64,000 bases of DNA from Bradyrhizobium guangdongense (GCF_004114975.1 NZ_CP030051.1:2728001-2792000); one strand, 5' to 3'; positions 9,334 through 17,716 are shown, numbered from the stretch's first letter. Notes: a model not told the origin generated them from the sequence alone. Program-made: numbers and translations.

Positions 9334-9949
9334 TTATTTACTACCATTCAATCGCAGGGGATTCAAGGGCTCCCGATTTTTTTATTCCGAAAGCCAAAAG
9401 CCCAAACTCTAAGCATCAGAACTGGCAATTAATTCGCCTACGATTGCGGGCCTGAAGGCCCACATGATAGGATGAAGATATCGCTTCTGACCAAATTGTC
9501 CTGCGTTCCGACGAGAATTTAACGCAAATTAAATGTTATGTCTTGGGGCCGGCTGTCGGTGACCTGCAATATTGGCGTCCTAACCTCTTGAAATTATGTT
9601 CTTAGCTGGTGAAAGCCGCAGGCCTTATCCGGGTCCATCACACGGCGGTCACAGACTTCTTTAGCCCGTTTGGCGGCTTTTGCGGTCGCAAGCCCGCTCG
9701 GCACGACTTGTTGAGCGCAATCCTCGACCGTGCCGAGGCTTTGGGCATTCCATGACTTTTCCGATCAACACCGGAGTTAAGCAGTGTTGCAAATTTAAAG
9801 GAGCATACGGCCGCCACCATCCCCTTGAACGGCTGATTCCATGGCATGCAGCCCTCATGAGTTTGGCCGATTCAAATATACCCATTCCTGGTCGTAGGCG
9901 GCCGGGCTATTCAGAGACACCAGAGATGCCTGCGAGGTCGCCTAAGCGC
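9334..9949. other. Long non-coding gap
   Basis: I see no supported gene. The part next to 9300 holds the AT-rich leader of the minus-strand PEP-CTERM gene (TTGAAT, 17 bases, TAGTAA on the minus strand). The rest has only short frames without credible starts. Confidence 0.45.
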
Positions 9950-10130
9950 AAAGACCGCGTTCGTGAGCCACCGGCTGTGCGATGATGATCCTGGCCTTCT
10001 TCTGACCTCGGTCCTTGGGGGTATCGCCGTACGGACAGATCACACTCGCTGCCGTCCGGTCGCAACCTCGTACGAGACCACGCAAACCGCCGTCGGGCGG
10101 TCTCCTGTTTCGGCCAGAACTCCGATAATC
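9950..10130 (+). pseudogene. Relic of a PEP-CTERM gene 3' end plus its terminator
   Basis: GCGATGATGATCCT at 9979 matches the WAMMIL codons of the gene at 7269. The next bases follow that gene's codons for [12 protein letters not shown] with substitutions, a stop (TGA) after AFF and frameshifts. A GTGAGCCACCGG segment just before corresponds to a shortened VPEPST region. An ACCGCC/GGCGGT hairpin at about 10086-10108 corresponds to the terminator at 7997. The rest of the gene is not recognisable. Together with the protease that follows, this is the second copy of a duplicated module. Confidence 0.65.
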
Positions 10131-10234
10131 TGTTTAGCCTCACAGTATCGCCTCGCATCGGGAACTGGCCCCAACTCAGGCATTGTCTAGATTCGTCGGG
10201 CAATGCCCTATTTGCGTCGTGCCAAACCCTGTCT

Positions 10235-10936
10235 TCAGAGGCCGGGAGGCAGAAAGGCCGCGATCTCGCGCGCAGGCACGAAGTATTTGGCGACGTCGCG
10301 ATTATAATTCTTGCCCATAGAGAGAGGCGATCGCGCTTGAGTGATCTTCCGACTCATGATCCCCAGCAGGCAACGCTGCTGCACATCGAACACGCCTGAC
10401 CCGGAATTTCCGGTCCGAGCGACATCCTCAATTGCTGTGCTGAAGCGCCGCAGGCTTATCGGGATCCGCTCGGGCGATATCACCCGCGACGGGACTACGC
10501 CTTCAGGCACAACTGTCACAACGGGCTCACCCGCGACCGGTTGGTGGCGGCACACTTCCATGTGGCGAAGACGGAGCCGCATCGGAAGCAGCTTCTCGTC
10601 TACAGACAAGAGGGTGAGGTCAGTCGATTCGAAGCTTCCTTCCCTGACGATCTCGGTCGGGTACTCGACGCCCGCAACCACCACTTTCGGCCAGGTTAAC
10701 CATCCCCGACCTACTACATGGGCGGCCGTTATGAACAAGCCCTTCCCCAGGTAGATGCCATAGCCTGTCCACGTCTGTGTCGGGGTGCGGTGAATATTGA
10801 CCGCATAGGGGAGCAGCGTCTCCTCGGCGACTTGCAGACTATCTTGGGCCAGCTGGAGCGCCGTGGGCAATGGCGCAAAGCCAAGACCTAACGCGGCAAG
10901 AACTAGCGCTCGGCTAAGGTGCAACAGGCGTCCCAT
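10235..10936 (-). CDS. Trypsin-like serine protease, secreted, in operon with epsI
   Basis: 233 residues from the ATG at 10936 (GGTGG upstream); a TTG start at 10978 would add 14 residues. The N-terminus is a hydrophobic signal or anchor (residues about 10-30). The S1 triad is complete: His73 in FITAAHVV, Asp106 in STDLTLLSV and Ser178 in TGNSGSGVF. The gene starts within 50 bases of the epsI stop on the same strand, so the two are probably co-transcribed. S1 proteases of this kind act in the periplasm or outside the cell. Linkage to epsI suggests work on sorted proteins or quality control, which is inference. A decayed paralogue lies at 8043-8400. Confidence 0.85.
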   Translation of the reverse strand: MGRLLHLSRALVLAALGLGFAPLPTALQLAQDSLQVAEETLLPYAVNIHRTPTQTWTGYGIYLGKGLFITAAHVVGRGWLTWPKVVVAGVEYPTEIVREGSFESTDLTLLSVDEKLLPMRLRLRHMEVCRHQPVAGEPVVTVVPEGVVPSRVISPERIPISLRRFSTAIEDVARTGNSGSGVFDVQQRCLLGIMSRKITQARSPLSMGKNYNRDVAKYFVPAREIAAFLPPGL

Positions 10937-10980
10937 GCGCCACCATTGCAGGAGGCGACCCTGCAGCAATGTTCCCAACG

Positions 10981-11682
10981 TTACGATGCGCCAGTGAAAA
11001 ATCTCAGCTCCTGGGCGGGGACCGCTGATAAGAGGTCGTGGATAAATTGATCCTGCAACTGGAATGAAGCTTCTTTTGGCAGACCGATTGTAGAAACTCT
11101 GATGAGCGCCCCGTCCGGGATCAGCCCGCGCAACCCATACTTGAGGCGACTTAGCTGGTAACTGACCACGCCATTTGTCACATCATTGCCGATCCTAATC
11201 CAATAGGTCACCGGCTCGTACCGCGACTCTCGCTCCGCGATGAGGCGCGTGGCCAAGATCGGCGACGCCCCATTTCGAAAACTCACGGGTGCATCAACCT
11301 TGTCCGAGATCCTAAAGCCGTTGGCGGTATAGCAGATTTCGGGGCGATGAGCTTTGAGCCGGTAATTCTGAACTGGCCCGTAGGCCACCATCAACATCAC
11401 GATATGGCCCTGACCGTCCGAATAGCCGCGGCCGACTTCCTGACTGTAGACCTTGGCAGACTGCGGATCGGGCTGGACATACGCCTCGGGATCGACCGGC
11501 TGAACCGGGCTAATTTCAGGAACGATCTTCCAAGTTCCAAACTGGCGCGGGATCACGGTCTCCAGGCTTGGAGCAGCCGAGGTTCGCGCCATAAGCTCGC
11601 GCGGGGCGAGCACATTGGCCATGACGGCGGAGCCCACAATGGCTACCGAAGCGAGCACAAAATGAATACGGGACAAATGCAT
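10981..11682 (-). CDS. epsI: Exosortase-associated protein EpsI
   Basis: 233 residues with an N-terminal membrane anchor (residues about 7-25). The DUF3485/EpsI domain is recognised by VIPRQFGTWK near residue 44, the conserved AHRPEICYTANGF segment with its Cys, and YWIRIGNDV further on. EpsI proteins occur with, or fused to, exosortases and are needed for exopolysaccharide or PEP-CTERM function, though their biochemical role is not settled. The gene is divergent from the foldase/accessory protein/exosortase set and shares a roughly 235-base promoter region with it. A trypsin-like protease gene follows directly. The free-standing form together with the small accessory protein points to the alphaproteobacterial XrtV-type system. 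Confidence 0.9.
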   Translation of the reverse strand: MHLSRIHFVLASVAIVGSAVMANVLAPRELMARTSAAPSLETVIPRQFGTWKIVPEISPVQPVDPEAYVQPDPQSAKVYSQEVGRGYSDGQGHIVMLMVAYGPVQNYRLKAHRPEICYTANGFRISDKVDAPVSFRNGASPILATRLIAERESRYEPVTYWIRIGNDVTNGVVSYQLSRLKYGLRGLIPDGALIRVSTIGLPKEASFQLQDQFIHDLLSAVPAQELRFFTGAS

Positions 11683-11918
11683 GTCTTCAAATATACCGGT
11701 CTCAATTGCCTAAGAAAAGCCGGCTCTGGAACAATTTAATGCGAGTGAGAGATTTTAGGCTGTTAACATAAACCAGCCAAATCCCGGCGCCAGACCGGAC
11801 GTTCGGCTCGACGCGAGGCGGCCAAGCCGATAGTGATCGTAGTACGCTTTTTTGAAGTGGTGCTCCTGACGCTTTGCTCGCCAAGATTATTCATTCAACT
11901 CGCTCTCGGGGTTCGCCT

Positions 11919-12785
11919 ATGAGGAACTGGCCGAACTGGCCTTATCACTCCATTGCCGTCGTCCTTTGTTCCGCTGCTTTGCTGGCCGGGTGCGGCAAGA
12001 AAGAGCAGGCCACAGCCCAGCGCGGCCAGGTCGTTGCCCACGTCGGCGACGAGGTGATCACCAATCAGGAGCTCGAAAACGAGTTTCGTTTGGCCAACAT
12101 CCCGCCGGACAAGCAGAAGGATCCTGAAATCGTCAAGCAGGTGCTGGGGCAGCTGGTCACGCGCAAATACTTGTTACAGCAGGCGCTCAATGCCAAGCTC
12201 GATCGAGAGCCAGGTGTCCTCCTGGACCTTTTACGGGCGCGCGAGCAGGTGCTCGAAAATGCCTATCTGCTCCGTCGGGTGATGTCCAAGCCGCCGACCA
12301 AGGCCGATATCGATCGTTATATTGCGGATAACCCGGCGAAGTTCTCAAATCGGAAGCTTCTGCAGGTCGACCAGATCGCGTTTCCATTAGGTCCGGCAGC
12401 TCAATCGGTCGTCGAATCCAGCCGCGAGGCAAAGTCGCTTGATGAACTCGACCAGCAGCTGACGGCGGCCTCCATACCGCACGGTCGCCAGAGCGGTGTG
12501 CTCTCGAGCGGCGATGTCGGCCCGGAGCTGTTTGACAAGATCGAAGCCAAAAAAGCGGACGACGTCTTCTTCGTTCGTTCCGGTCAAAACGGGATTTTCT
12601 TCAAGGTCCTAGGCGAAGAGACGCGTCCGCTGGAGGGACAGGCGGCGGCCAATCAGGCGCGGCAGCTGATGCGAAATGACGCGCTCAAGGGAGAGATCGG
12701 CATTGCGACCTATTCGGCCAACATGGAGGCCAAATTTGAGGGCGAATATCAGCAAATCATGCAAGGGCAGGGGAAGGGCCAATAG
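11919..12785 (+). CDS. epsD: EpsD-family peptidyl-prolyl cis-trans isomerase lipoprotein
   Basis: 288 residues from the ATG at 11919; the frame opens earlier at a TTG without a ribosome-binding site. A lipoprotein signal ends in LLAGCGKK. The rest resembles SurA/PpiD-type parvulin chaperones: an N-terminal SurA_N-like helical region (VAHVGDEVITNQELENEF), then a rotamase-like part (KLLQVDQIAFPL). EpsD proteins (TIGR02925) are encoded beside exosortases and probably help fold or deliver exported PEP-CTERM or EPS proteins at the membrane surface. It is the first gene of a run with the 73-aa protein and the exosortase. Confidence 0.85.
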   Translation: MRNWPNWPYHSIAVVLCSAALLAGCGKKEQATAQRGQVVAHVGDEVITNQELENEFRLANIPPDKQKDPEIVKQVLGQLVTRKYLLQQALNAKLDREPGVLLDLLRAREQVLENAYLLRRVMSKPPTKADIDRYIADNPAKFSNRKLLQVDQIAFPLGPAAQSVVESSREAKSLDELDQQLTAASIPHGRQSGVLSSGDVGPELFDKIEAKKADDVFFVRSGQNGIFFKVLGEETRPLEGQAAANQARQLMRNDALKGEIGIATYSANMEAKFEGEYQQIMQGQGKGQ

Positions 12786-12824
12786 GTCCTACGGCTAGGC
12801 TCAGCTAAAGGATCGCGACATTTC

Positions 12825-13046
12825 ATGACGACCGTGTTCGATATTCTCACCGTGACGTGCTTTATTGGTTTGGTGGTCGCCTTCTTCCAGTTTACGGATC
12901 GAGAGCGCTCGACGCTTTTGCATTTTCTGCTGGCTGGAGTCGTTTTTGCCGTCGCCAATCAAATCGGAAACAACGGCCACTTCTATTTGGCAGCCATCCT
13001 TGTGCTGGCAGGCATTGGATATGCAGCGCTGGGGGCCCGCAGATAA
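12825..13046 (+). CDS. Small membrane protein, probable XrtV sorting-system accessory protein
   Basis: 73 residues with two or three predicted helices: TVFDILTVTCFIGLVVAFF, then a Phe/Ala-rich stretch with VANQIGNNGH, then LAAILVLAGIGYAAL. It sits 39 bases after epsD and 62 bases before the exosortase on the same strand. Its size, the T-V-F-D-x-L-T-V start and the central A-N-Q-x-G-N motif match my recollection of small proteins annotated as accessory to exosortase V in alphaproteobacteria; I cannot confirm this by search. Its function is unknown. It probably sits in the inner membrane beside the exosortase. Confidence 0.7.
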   Translation: MTTVFDILTVTCFIGLVVAFFQFTDRERSTLLHFLLAGVVFAVANQIGNNGHFYLAAILVLAGIGYAALGARR

Positions 13047-13108
13047 TTGATTGTTACGGGATTTTTCCGATGCTAACCTATTGAGCATTCAGCACAGCGG
13101 ATTAATGC

Positions 13109-14029
13109 ATGACATATTCCCAGGTGGTGCAATCAGCAGAAGCTCGGCCCTTGTCCAAATTTTTCTGGCCGGCGCTCCTCTTTGGTTCCGTGTTGGCCGG
13201 CTATTTTCCCACTCTCCTCTCCTTGATTGATGGTCCCTGGCAGACCGAGCAGGAGGGGCATGGGCCTCTCATCATGGCGGCCTCGTTGTGGTGGGTCTGG
13301 CAGTCTCGTGCCCGTTTGAAGGCGGTTGAATTATCGCCAGCACCGATTGCCGGCTGGGTGATTCTCCTTTGCGGCCTGATCCTGATGTATCTTGCCAGAA
13401 TTCAACAGGGACTGGTGACGATCGAAATGGCGTCTCTGCTGCCGGTGATCGTGGGATGCATCCTGCTCACGGCAGGCTGGCCGACGTTGCGCATCTTGGC
13501 ATTCCCGATAGGCTTCCTCATCTTCGCCGTGCCGATGCCTGACTGGCTGATTGACGCCGCGACCGTGCCGCTAAAGGTCTTCATCTCGAACATGGTCACG
13601 AAGGTACTGTATGCAGCGGGTTACCCGGTGGCGCAGAACGGTGTGATGATCATGATCGGCTCATATCAGCTCCTGGTGAAGGATGCCTGCTCGGGCATGA
13701 ACTCAATTTTTGCCCTTTCGGCAATTGGCGTTTTCTACGCATACGCGTTCCGCTGGGAGGAGAAGCTGCGCAGCGTGCTGCTGTTGCTGGCGATCGTCCC
13801 GATCACGATTCTTGCCAATTTCGTGCGGGTCTTCACGCTCGTCCTCATCGCTTATTACGCGGGGCCGGACCTTCTTGAGGGGATCGTGCACGATATGACC
13901 GGCATTGGCCTGTTCATCGTCGCGGTCGTTCTCATGTTCATGTTTGACGCGGTGCTGGGTTTGGCGTTCGGTCTGGTCAGCCGTCTTCGGAGGCGAAGTT
14001 TGCCGGAAGCTCACCCCCATACGGCCTGA
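13109..14029 (+). CDS. xrtV: Exosortase (EpsH family, probably XrtV type)
   Basis: 306 residues with about eight transmembrane helices. The exosortase catalytic residues are present: Cys194 in DACSGMNS, Arg240 in NFVRV and His261 in GIVHDMTG. Exosortases are inner-membrane transpeptidase-like enzymes that cleave PEP-CTERM tails and are thought to pass the protein on to another acceptor. Eight intact candidate substrates with VPExSTW(A/I)M tails are encoded in this window. The type assignment rests on the separate EpsI, the 73-aa neighbour and the PEPxxWA form of the substrates, and is less certain than the family. It is last in the epsD-accessory-exosortase run. Confidence 0.92.
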   Translation: MTYSQVVQSAEARPLSKFFWPALLFGSVLAGYFPTLLSLIDGPWQTEQEGHGPLIMAASLWWVWQSRARLKAVELSPAPIAGWVILLCGLILMYLARIQQGLVTIEMASLLPVIVGCILLTAGWPTLRILAFPIGFLIFAVPMPDWLIDAATVPLKVFISNMVTKVLYAAGYPVAQNGVMIMIGSYQLLVKDACSGMNSIFALSAIGVFYAYAFRWEEKLRSVLLLLAIVPITILANFVRVFTLVLIAYYAGPDLLEGIVHDMTGIGLFIVAVVLMFMFDAVLGLAFGLVSRLRRRSLPEAHPHTA

Positions 14030-14633
14030 GCCTCAGTCGCAGCGATTTCCTTCAGAGCGCATCTCGCTCCGCTGGTGAGATCAATTGTCTTGTTGACTCG
14101 GTCTAATCTTAGTTGCGTCTGAGTGGCGCATCAAATCGGTTTGCCGCAGTGCGCGAATGGGGCTTCTTGTTGCGGCTGGCGCGCCTTTCCACAAGGCGAA
14201 CGTCAAGTTAATTCCCATCCAGGCGCTTAGACCTATCTTCAGGATCGACCGCTGCGGGCTGAGGCTCAGCCCTTTTGCGGTAGGCGCCAATAGAAGCAAC
14301 GCTGCGCCGCGGACCCAACATAGTCGGTCGTGCAGACTGGTTGAACTGCGGTTTGGTGCGACGCGATAATGGGAAGGTCAAACTCGCTGAGGTGGGGCGT
14401 TGGCCTACTCAGGCTCTGTTTACGAGCTCTCGTGCGGTTGCCCATCGAGCCGAATCGCCACAGGCCGGTGCATGTCGCCAAACTGGGCTTTGCGGCTCCT
14501 CGTCGGCATTGCTTGTTCGGTGAGCTGCGGTCAACGGCTCGTGAGCACCCGGCCCTCAATCGGAAAGTGCTTGTCTGTGTTATATCATCCGCCAAGCCGC
14601 TGCATCCGATGACTGTTTCAGTGGAGCTACGCC
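14030..14633. other. Non-coding gap after the exosortase gene
   Basis: I see no supported gene, repeat or terminator. Several overlapping frames exist on both strands, but none has a credible start or recognisable protein. Confidence 0.45.
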
Positions 14634-14873
14634 ATGAGATTTGCATTCGCTCTCCTCTTCCCGGCCGCGCTGCTGCACGTCGGTCCGGCCGATGCTCAAG
14701 CGACCCGACTGCGGGTAGAGCACGGAAAATTCATTGTCGCGCAGTCGTACTGCGGCATGTGCACGGACGTGCGAACGGCTTGCGTCCTCAAGTGCAATGG
14801 GGCGGGCGGCTGCATTCAGAGATGCGACGACGAGTTTCTCTACTGTCGTGAACAGAATTGTGGGCGTCGCTGA
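14634..14873 (+). CDS. Small secreted cysteine-rich protein
   Basis: 79 residues from an ATG with GGAG upstream. Residues 1-22 are a Sec signal peptide ending ADAQ. The mature part holds eight cysteines in 37 residues: Cys40, 43, 50, 54, 60, 64, 71 and 76. Two C-x3-C pairs (50/54 and 60/64) lie on either side of a short Asn-Gly-rich turn, which would suit a disulfide-pinned helical hairpin. An even number of Cys in an exported protein suggests four disulfides. I do not recognise the family. It stands alone between the exosortase and a PEP-CTERM gene, which share its orientation. Confidence 0.65.
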   Translation: MRFAFALLFPAALLHVGPADAQATRLRVEHGKFIVAQSYCGMCTDVRTACVLKCNGAGGCIQRCDDEFLYCREQNCGRR

Positions 14874-15202
14874 GAGGAATTCTGCGCAAAAAAATTCGAT
14901 GCTGTAGGCGACGGGTGAATAGAGAAAGCCGCCTACGAGGCTGCTGCGACTTCGTCGTGTTGCGCGTTCGGAGCGGCGCCGTTCTCCACCTCCTCGTCAA
15001 TTGGCCTCTCCCCGGCCTAATTCTCGAGCCTGGGCGAGACGATGGACCACAAACGCGTACCCCCTTGCAGGTTCACAGCTCGTCAAAAATGCACGTTCCA
15101 CGAGAATGAGCCGGCGGGCTGATTGAATGTTGGGGGAGCTACGACCCTAAGCGGCATTATTTGCTCTCAATACGTGGCTGCGGCAACAACCTTTAAGATG
15201 CT
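14874..15202. other. Non-coding gap before a PEP-CTERM promoter region
   Basis: No gene is supported. The end of this stretch leads into the operator-like repeat and promoter of the next gene. Confidence 0.4.
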
Positions 15203-15221
15203 GTGATTACTGGGTAATCAC
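15203..15221. promoter_or_regulatory. Perfect inverted repeat upstream of a PEP-CTERM promoter
   Basis: GTGATTAC-TGG-GTAATCAC is a perfect 8-bp inverted repeat. A third half-site, GTGATTA, follows at about 15234. The -35 box starts at 15261, so the set lies where an activator or repressor would bind. I did not notice the same repeat before the other PEP-CTERM genes. The regulator is unknown. Confidence 0.5.
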
Positions 15222-15260
15222 GGCAGCTGTATCTGTGATTAACATGAGTTAGGGATTTTT

Positions 15261-15289
15261 TTGACATTCCTTTGACTGAAGGATATATT
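15261..15289 (+). promoter_or_regulatory. Sigma-70 promoter of a PEP-CTERM gene
   Basis: TTGACA and TATATT are separated by 17 bases, close to full consensus. The start codon is 43 bases after the -10 box. Confidence 0.65.
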
Positions 15290-15331
15290 TTAAAAATATT
15301 TCTTGCGTATTTGATTGTTGGAGTGAGTCAC

Positions 15332-16021
15332 ATGGTGCGATTTAATTCGTTTTTGGCGACGGCGGCTGCACTTATCCCAGGTGCTCTGTTGGCAACGGCG
15401 CTTTCGTGTACGGCAGCCAATGCCTCGCTGGTCCTTACGTCCAGCAATGTTGGGGGAGTGACTGACCAGAACGTGCTCTTCCAGAACGTCGTTGGAGACA
15501 ACACGATGTCGCTGACGGCTGATACCAATTCAAGTCCCAGAAATAGAATTACATTTACCAGCAACGAGAATTTGACTGGTACCACATCGTCAGGCCAAGC
15601 GAAAATCTTCGACACCGCAGCAGATGGGTTCAATTTGCTAGGTTGGCACATGGCCAATCCGAGCCTCGGCTTCACGGCGAACGTTTTCAATATCATCGAT
15701 GCGACAGCCACCTTAGCAAACATCACGGTGGTGACGAACGACCAGACGGAGACGTTTCACAACGTCGCCATCAGCACGCACGGCGATAACTTTTTCACTC
15801 TGCAGTCTGGGAGCGGCGAAATCATCGAGAGCGTTTCGATTGCGGCACTCAATGGTGGTCTGTTCGATGAAGTAAGGCAGGAGCGCCTCGGCGGCGTTGG
15901 GCCGGTTACGACCGCCGTTCCGGAGCCGTCGACTTGGGCGATGCTGCTACTGGGTTTCGCTGGCGTCGGCTTCGTGGCCTATCGCCGGAAAACCCAAGGG
16001 ACGGCACTTCGTCTCGTCTGA
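15332..16021 (+). CDS. PEPxxWA-CTERM sorting-domain protein
   Basis: 229 residues from the ATG at 15332 with GGAGTGAG upstream; the frame opens at a TTG inside the promoter, so the later start is chosen. The signal peptide is cleaved near ANA-SL (residue 31). The mature part is rich in Asn, Thr and Ser with alternating beta-like segments and no enzyme motif. The sorting tail starts at about residue 196: [14 protein letters not shown], then YRRK and ten more residues. It has a near-consensus promoter and its own terminator, so it is probably a single-gene unit and a strongly expressed exosortase substrate. Confidence 0.9.
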   Translation: MVRFNSFLATAAALIPGALLATALSCTAANASLVLTSSNVGGVTDQNVLFQNVVGDNTMSLTADTNSSPRNRITFTSNENLTGTTSSGQAKIFDTAADGFNLLGWHMANPSLGFTANVFNIIDATATLANITVVTNDQTETFHNVAISTHGDNFFTLQSGSGEIIESVSIAALNGGLFDEVRQERLGGVGPVTTAVPEPSTWAMLLLGFAGVGFVAYRRKTQGTALRLV

Positions 16022-16045
16022 CGCGATCGGGCTCGAACGAGAGAG

Positions 16046-16075
16046 GAAAAGCCGCCCCCGGGGGCGGCTTTTCGC
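16046..16075 (+). terminator. Rho-independent terminator after a PEP-CTERM gene
   Basis: AAAAGCCGCCCCC and GGGGGCGGCTTTT form a near-perfect long stem ending in a T-run, 25 bases after the stop codon. The symmetric A and T runs could make it act in both directions. Confidence 0.9.
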
Positions 16076-16116
16076 GTCTGTTGAGTTGGTTGAGCGGAAG
16101 CTGGATGGAGGCGGCC

Positions 16117-16422
16117 ATGACGCCGATAGAGCTCGATACATGCTCGACGGATGAACTTTGGACGCTCTATGAGGCGATCGTCGGTATTCTCCAGCGCCGC
16201 CTCGAAGGGGAGATGCGTCAGCTGGACGAGCGTCTTGTCGCGCTACGCGGCAGGTTTCAGGCCGGCTCCGACAAGGCGAACCGCTCGCCGAGATTCAGGA
16301 ATCCGGGCGATCCATCCCAGACCTGGAGTGGCCGCGGCAAACGGCCTCGCTGGGTCACCGAGCTGCTCAAGACCGGGGTGGAACTCGAAGAATTGCGAGC
16401 TCAGCAATCCCAATCGGGTTGA
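16117..16422 (+). CDS. H-NS family (HvrA-like) nucleoid-associated protein
   Basis: 101 residues from the ATG at 16117, preceded by GGAGG at 16107-16111; an ATG at 16105 has only GGAAG, and the frame upstream lies in the terminator. The N-terminal half is a coiled-coil oligomerisation region (LWTLYEAIVGILQRRLEGE...). The C-terminal DNA-binding motif is NPGDPSQTWSGRGKRPRWV (residues about 67-85), the classic H-NS/HvrA signature with the GRGKRP AT-hook-like loop. Such proteins silence AT-rich or acquired genes. The nearby AT-rich PEP-CTERM leaders are possible targets, which is inference. It differs from typical members mainly in its acidic N-terminus. Confidence 0.88.
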   Translation: MTPIELDTCSTDELWTLYEAIVGILQRRLEGEMRQLDERLVALRGRFQAGSDKANRSPRFRNPGDPSQTWSGRGKRPRWVTELLKTGVELEELRAQQSQSG

Positions 16423-16495
16423 TCACGGCTTTAAAGATCTGCAGCAGCGTCCCCTGCAGCCGTGCAGGAGAGGCCAGGTCGAGATCTTTTGCGCA

Positions 16496-17716
16496 TCAAC
16501 GGCGCGACCTGGTCGCCGTTCGCTCGAACAGGCTGACGAGTCTTGCTGCTTCCCGATCGATATCGTGGCGCTCCAGAACTCGAACTCGCGCGTTCGCGCC
16601 CATTTCGTTGATCACCTCGGGGCGTACGCCGAGGCACTCCTCCATGGCTGCGGTGAGGGCCTCAACGTCGCCGGCGGGCACGAGCCAGCCATGCTGAGTA
16701 GGGACCACTAGTTCTGGAATTCCGGCGACGAAGGTACTGATCACCGGTCTCCGGAGCGCCATTGCCTCCATGAGAACGACCGGTAGCCCTTCAGCGAAAC
16801 TGGGCAACACCAACGCGCGCGATGCGAGAATTTCCTGCCGGACTTGATCGCTGGAAATCCAACCTGTGATCCGCACGCTTCTTTCGAGCTTGTACCGGCC
16901 GATCAGCCGTTCGATCTCGGGACGCATTTCTCCATCGCCGGCGAGCACGAGTTCGAACTCGATGCCGCGTTGGACAAGCCGGTAGGCAGCATCAAGCAGC
17001 AGAAGCTGGCCCTTTTGCTCGCACAGGCGCCCGACGCAGACCAGGCGCTGGCTTGCGCTGCTCGCACCGGCCGGCACGGTCTGGTGAAAGCCGGGCTCGA
17101 GCCCACAATGGACCACTTCGATCTTGCTCCACTCGTTGTGTGGGACCTGCCGATAAAGCTGACTTCGGCCGAATGAACTGATCGCCACGACGAAATCGGC
17201 GCGTGCGATCTTTTCAGGGAGGGCTATCATTGCCGGCTTGTCGAATTCCTCGGGGCCGTGAACGGTAAAGCTCCAGCTCGGTCCGCCAAGTTCGCCTACC
17301 AGCATGGCAACCTGTGCGGAATTCGTTCCGAAGTGGGCGTGAAGATGTTCGATCTTCTCGGCGCGCAGCCAGAGAAGCGTGCGGCATGCTTCGAGCAGGT
17401 AAATGAGCTGGACGGCAAGCGGCCGCTCAGCGGGACGACGGGTCTTCCAGACCAGCGCGGCGGCGCCCGCAAGGCGGGCGGGGTTGGTGGCGAGGAGTTG
17501 CAGAAAGGCCGCGATCAGCGCCACCGCTCCGCTTTGGAGGACGTACCTGGTTCGCTTTTGTTCGAGCTCGTCTTGCTGGCTCAGCTGTGGGTCCCGCCAT
17601 CCCCTGATCGCGATGCGCAGGACCTCATGGCCCTGCCGCTCGAGCGCCAGGATCTCCCGACGGATGAAGCTATGGCTCACGGCTGGGTATTGGTTGACTA
17701 GATATGCAATCCGCAT
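16496..17716 (-). CDS. Family 4 glycosyltransferase
   Basis: 406 residues. It begins MRIAYLVNQYPAVSHSFI, a common start of GT4 colanic-acid or EPS transferases. The C-terminal GT-B domain has VCVGRLCEQKGQLLLLDA, LAGDGEMRPEIERLI and the E-x7-E-type motif SFAEGLPVVLMEAMA, which binds the nucleotide sugar. It should add one sugar to a lipid-linked repeat unit in the cytoplasm; donor and acceptor are not evident. It is divergent from the deacetylase/GT2 operon. Confidence 0.88.
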   Translation of the reverse strand: MRIAYLVNQYPAVSHSFIRREILALERQGHEVLRIAIRGWRDPQLSQQDELEQKRTRYVLQSGAVALIAAFLQLLATNPARLAGAAALVWKTRRPAERPLAVQLIYLLEACRTLLWLRAEKIEHLHAHFGTNSAQVAMLVGELGGPSWSFTVHGPEEFDKPAMIALPEKIARADFVVAISSFGRSQLYRQVPHNEWSKIEVVHCGLEPGFHQTVPAGASSASQRLVCVGRLCEQKGQLLLLDAAYRLVQRGIEFELVLAGDGEMRPEIERLIGRYKLERSVRITGWISSDQVRQEILASRALVLPSFAEGLPVVLMEAMALRRPVISTFVAGIPELVVPTQHGWLVPAGDVEALTAAMEECLGVRPEVINEMGANARVRVLERHDIDREAARLVSLFERTATRSRR

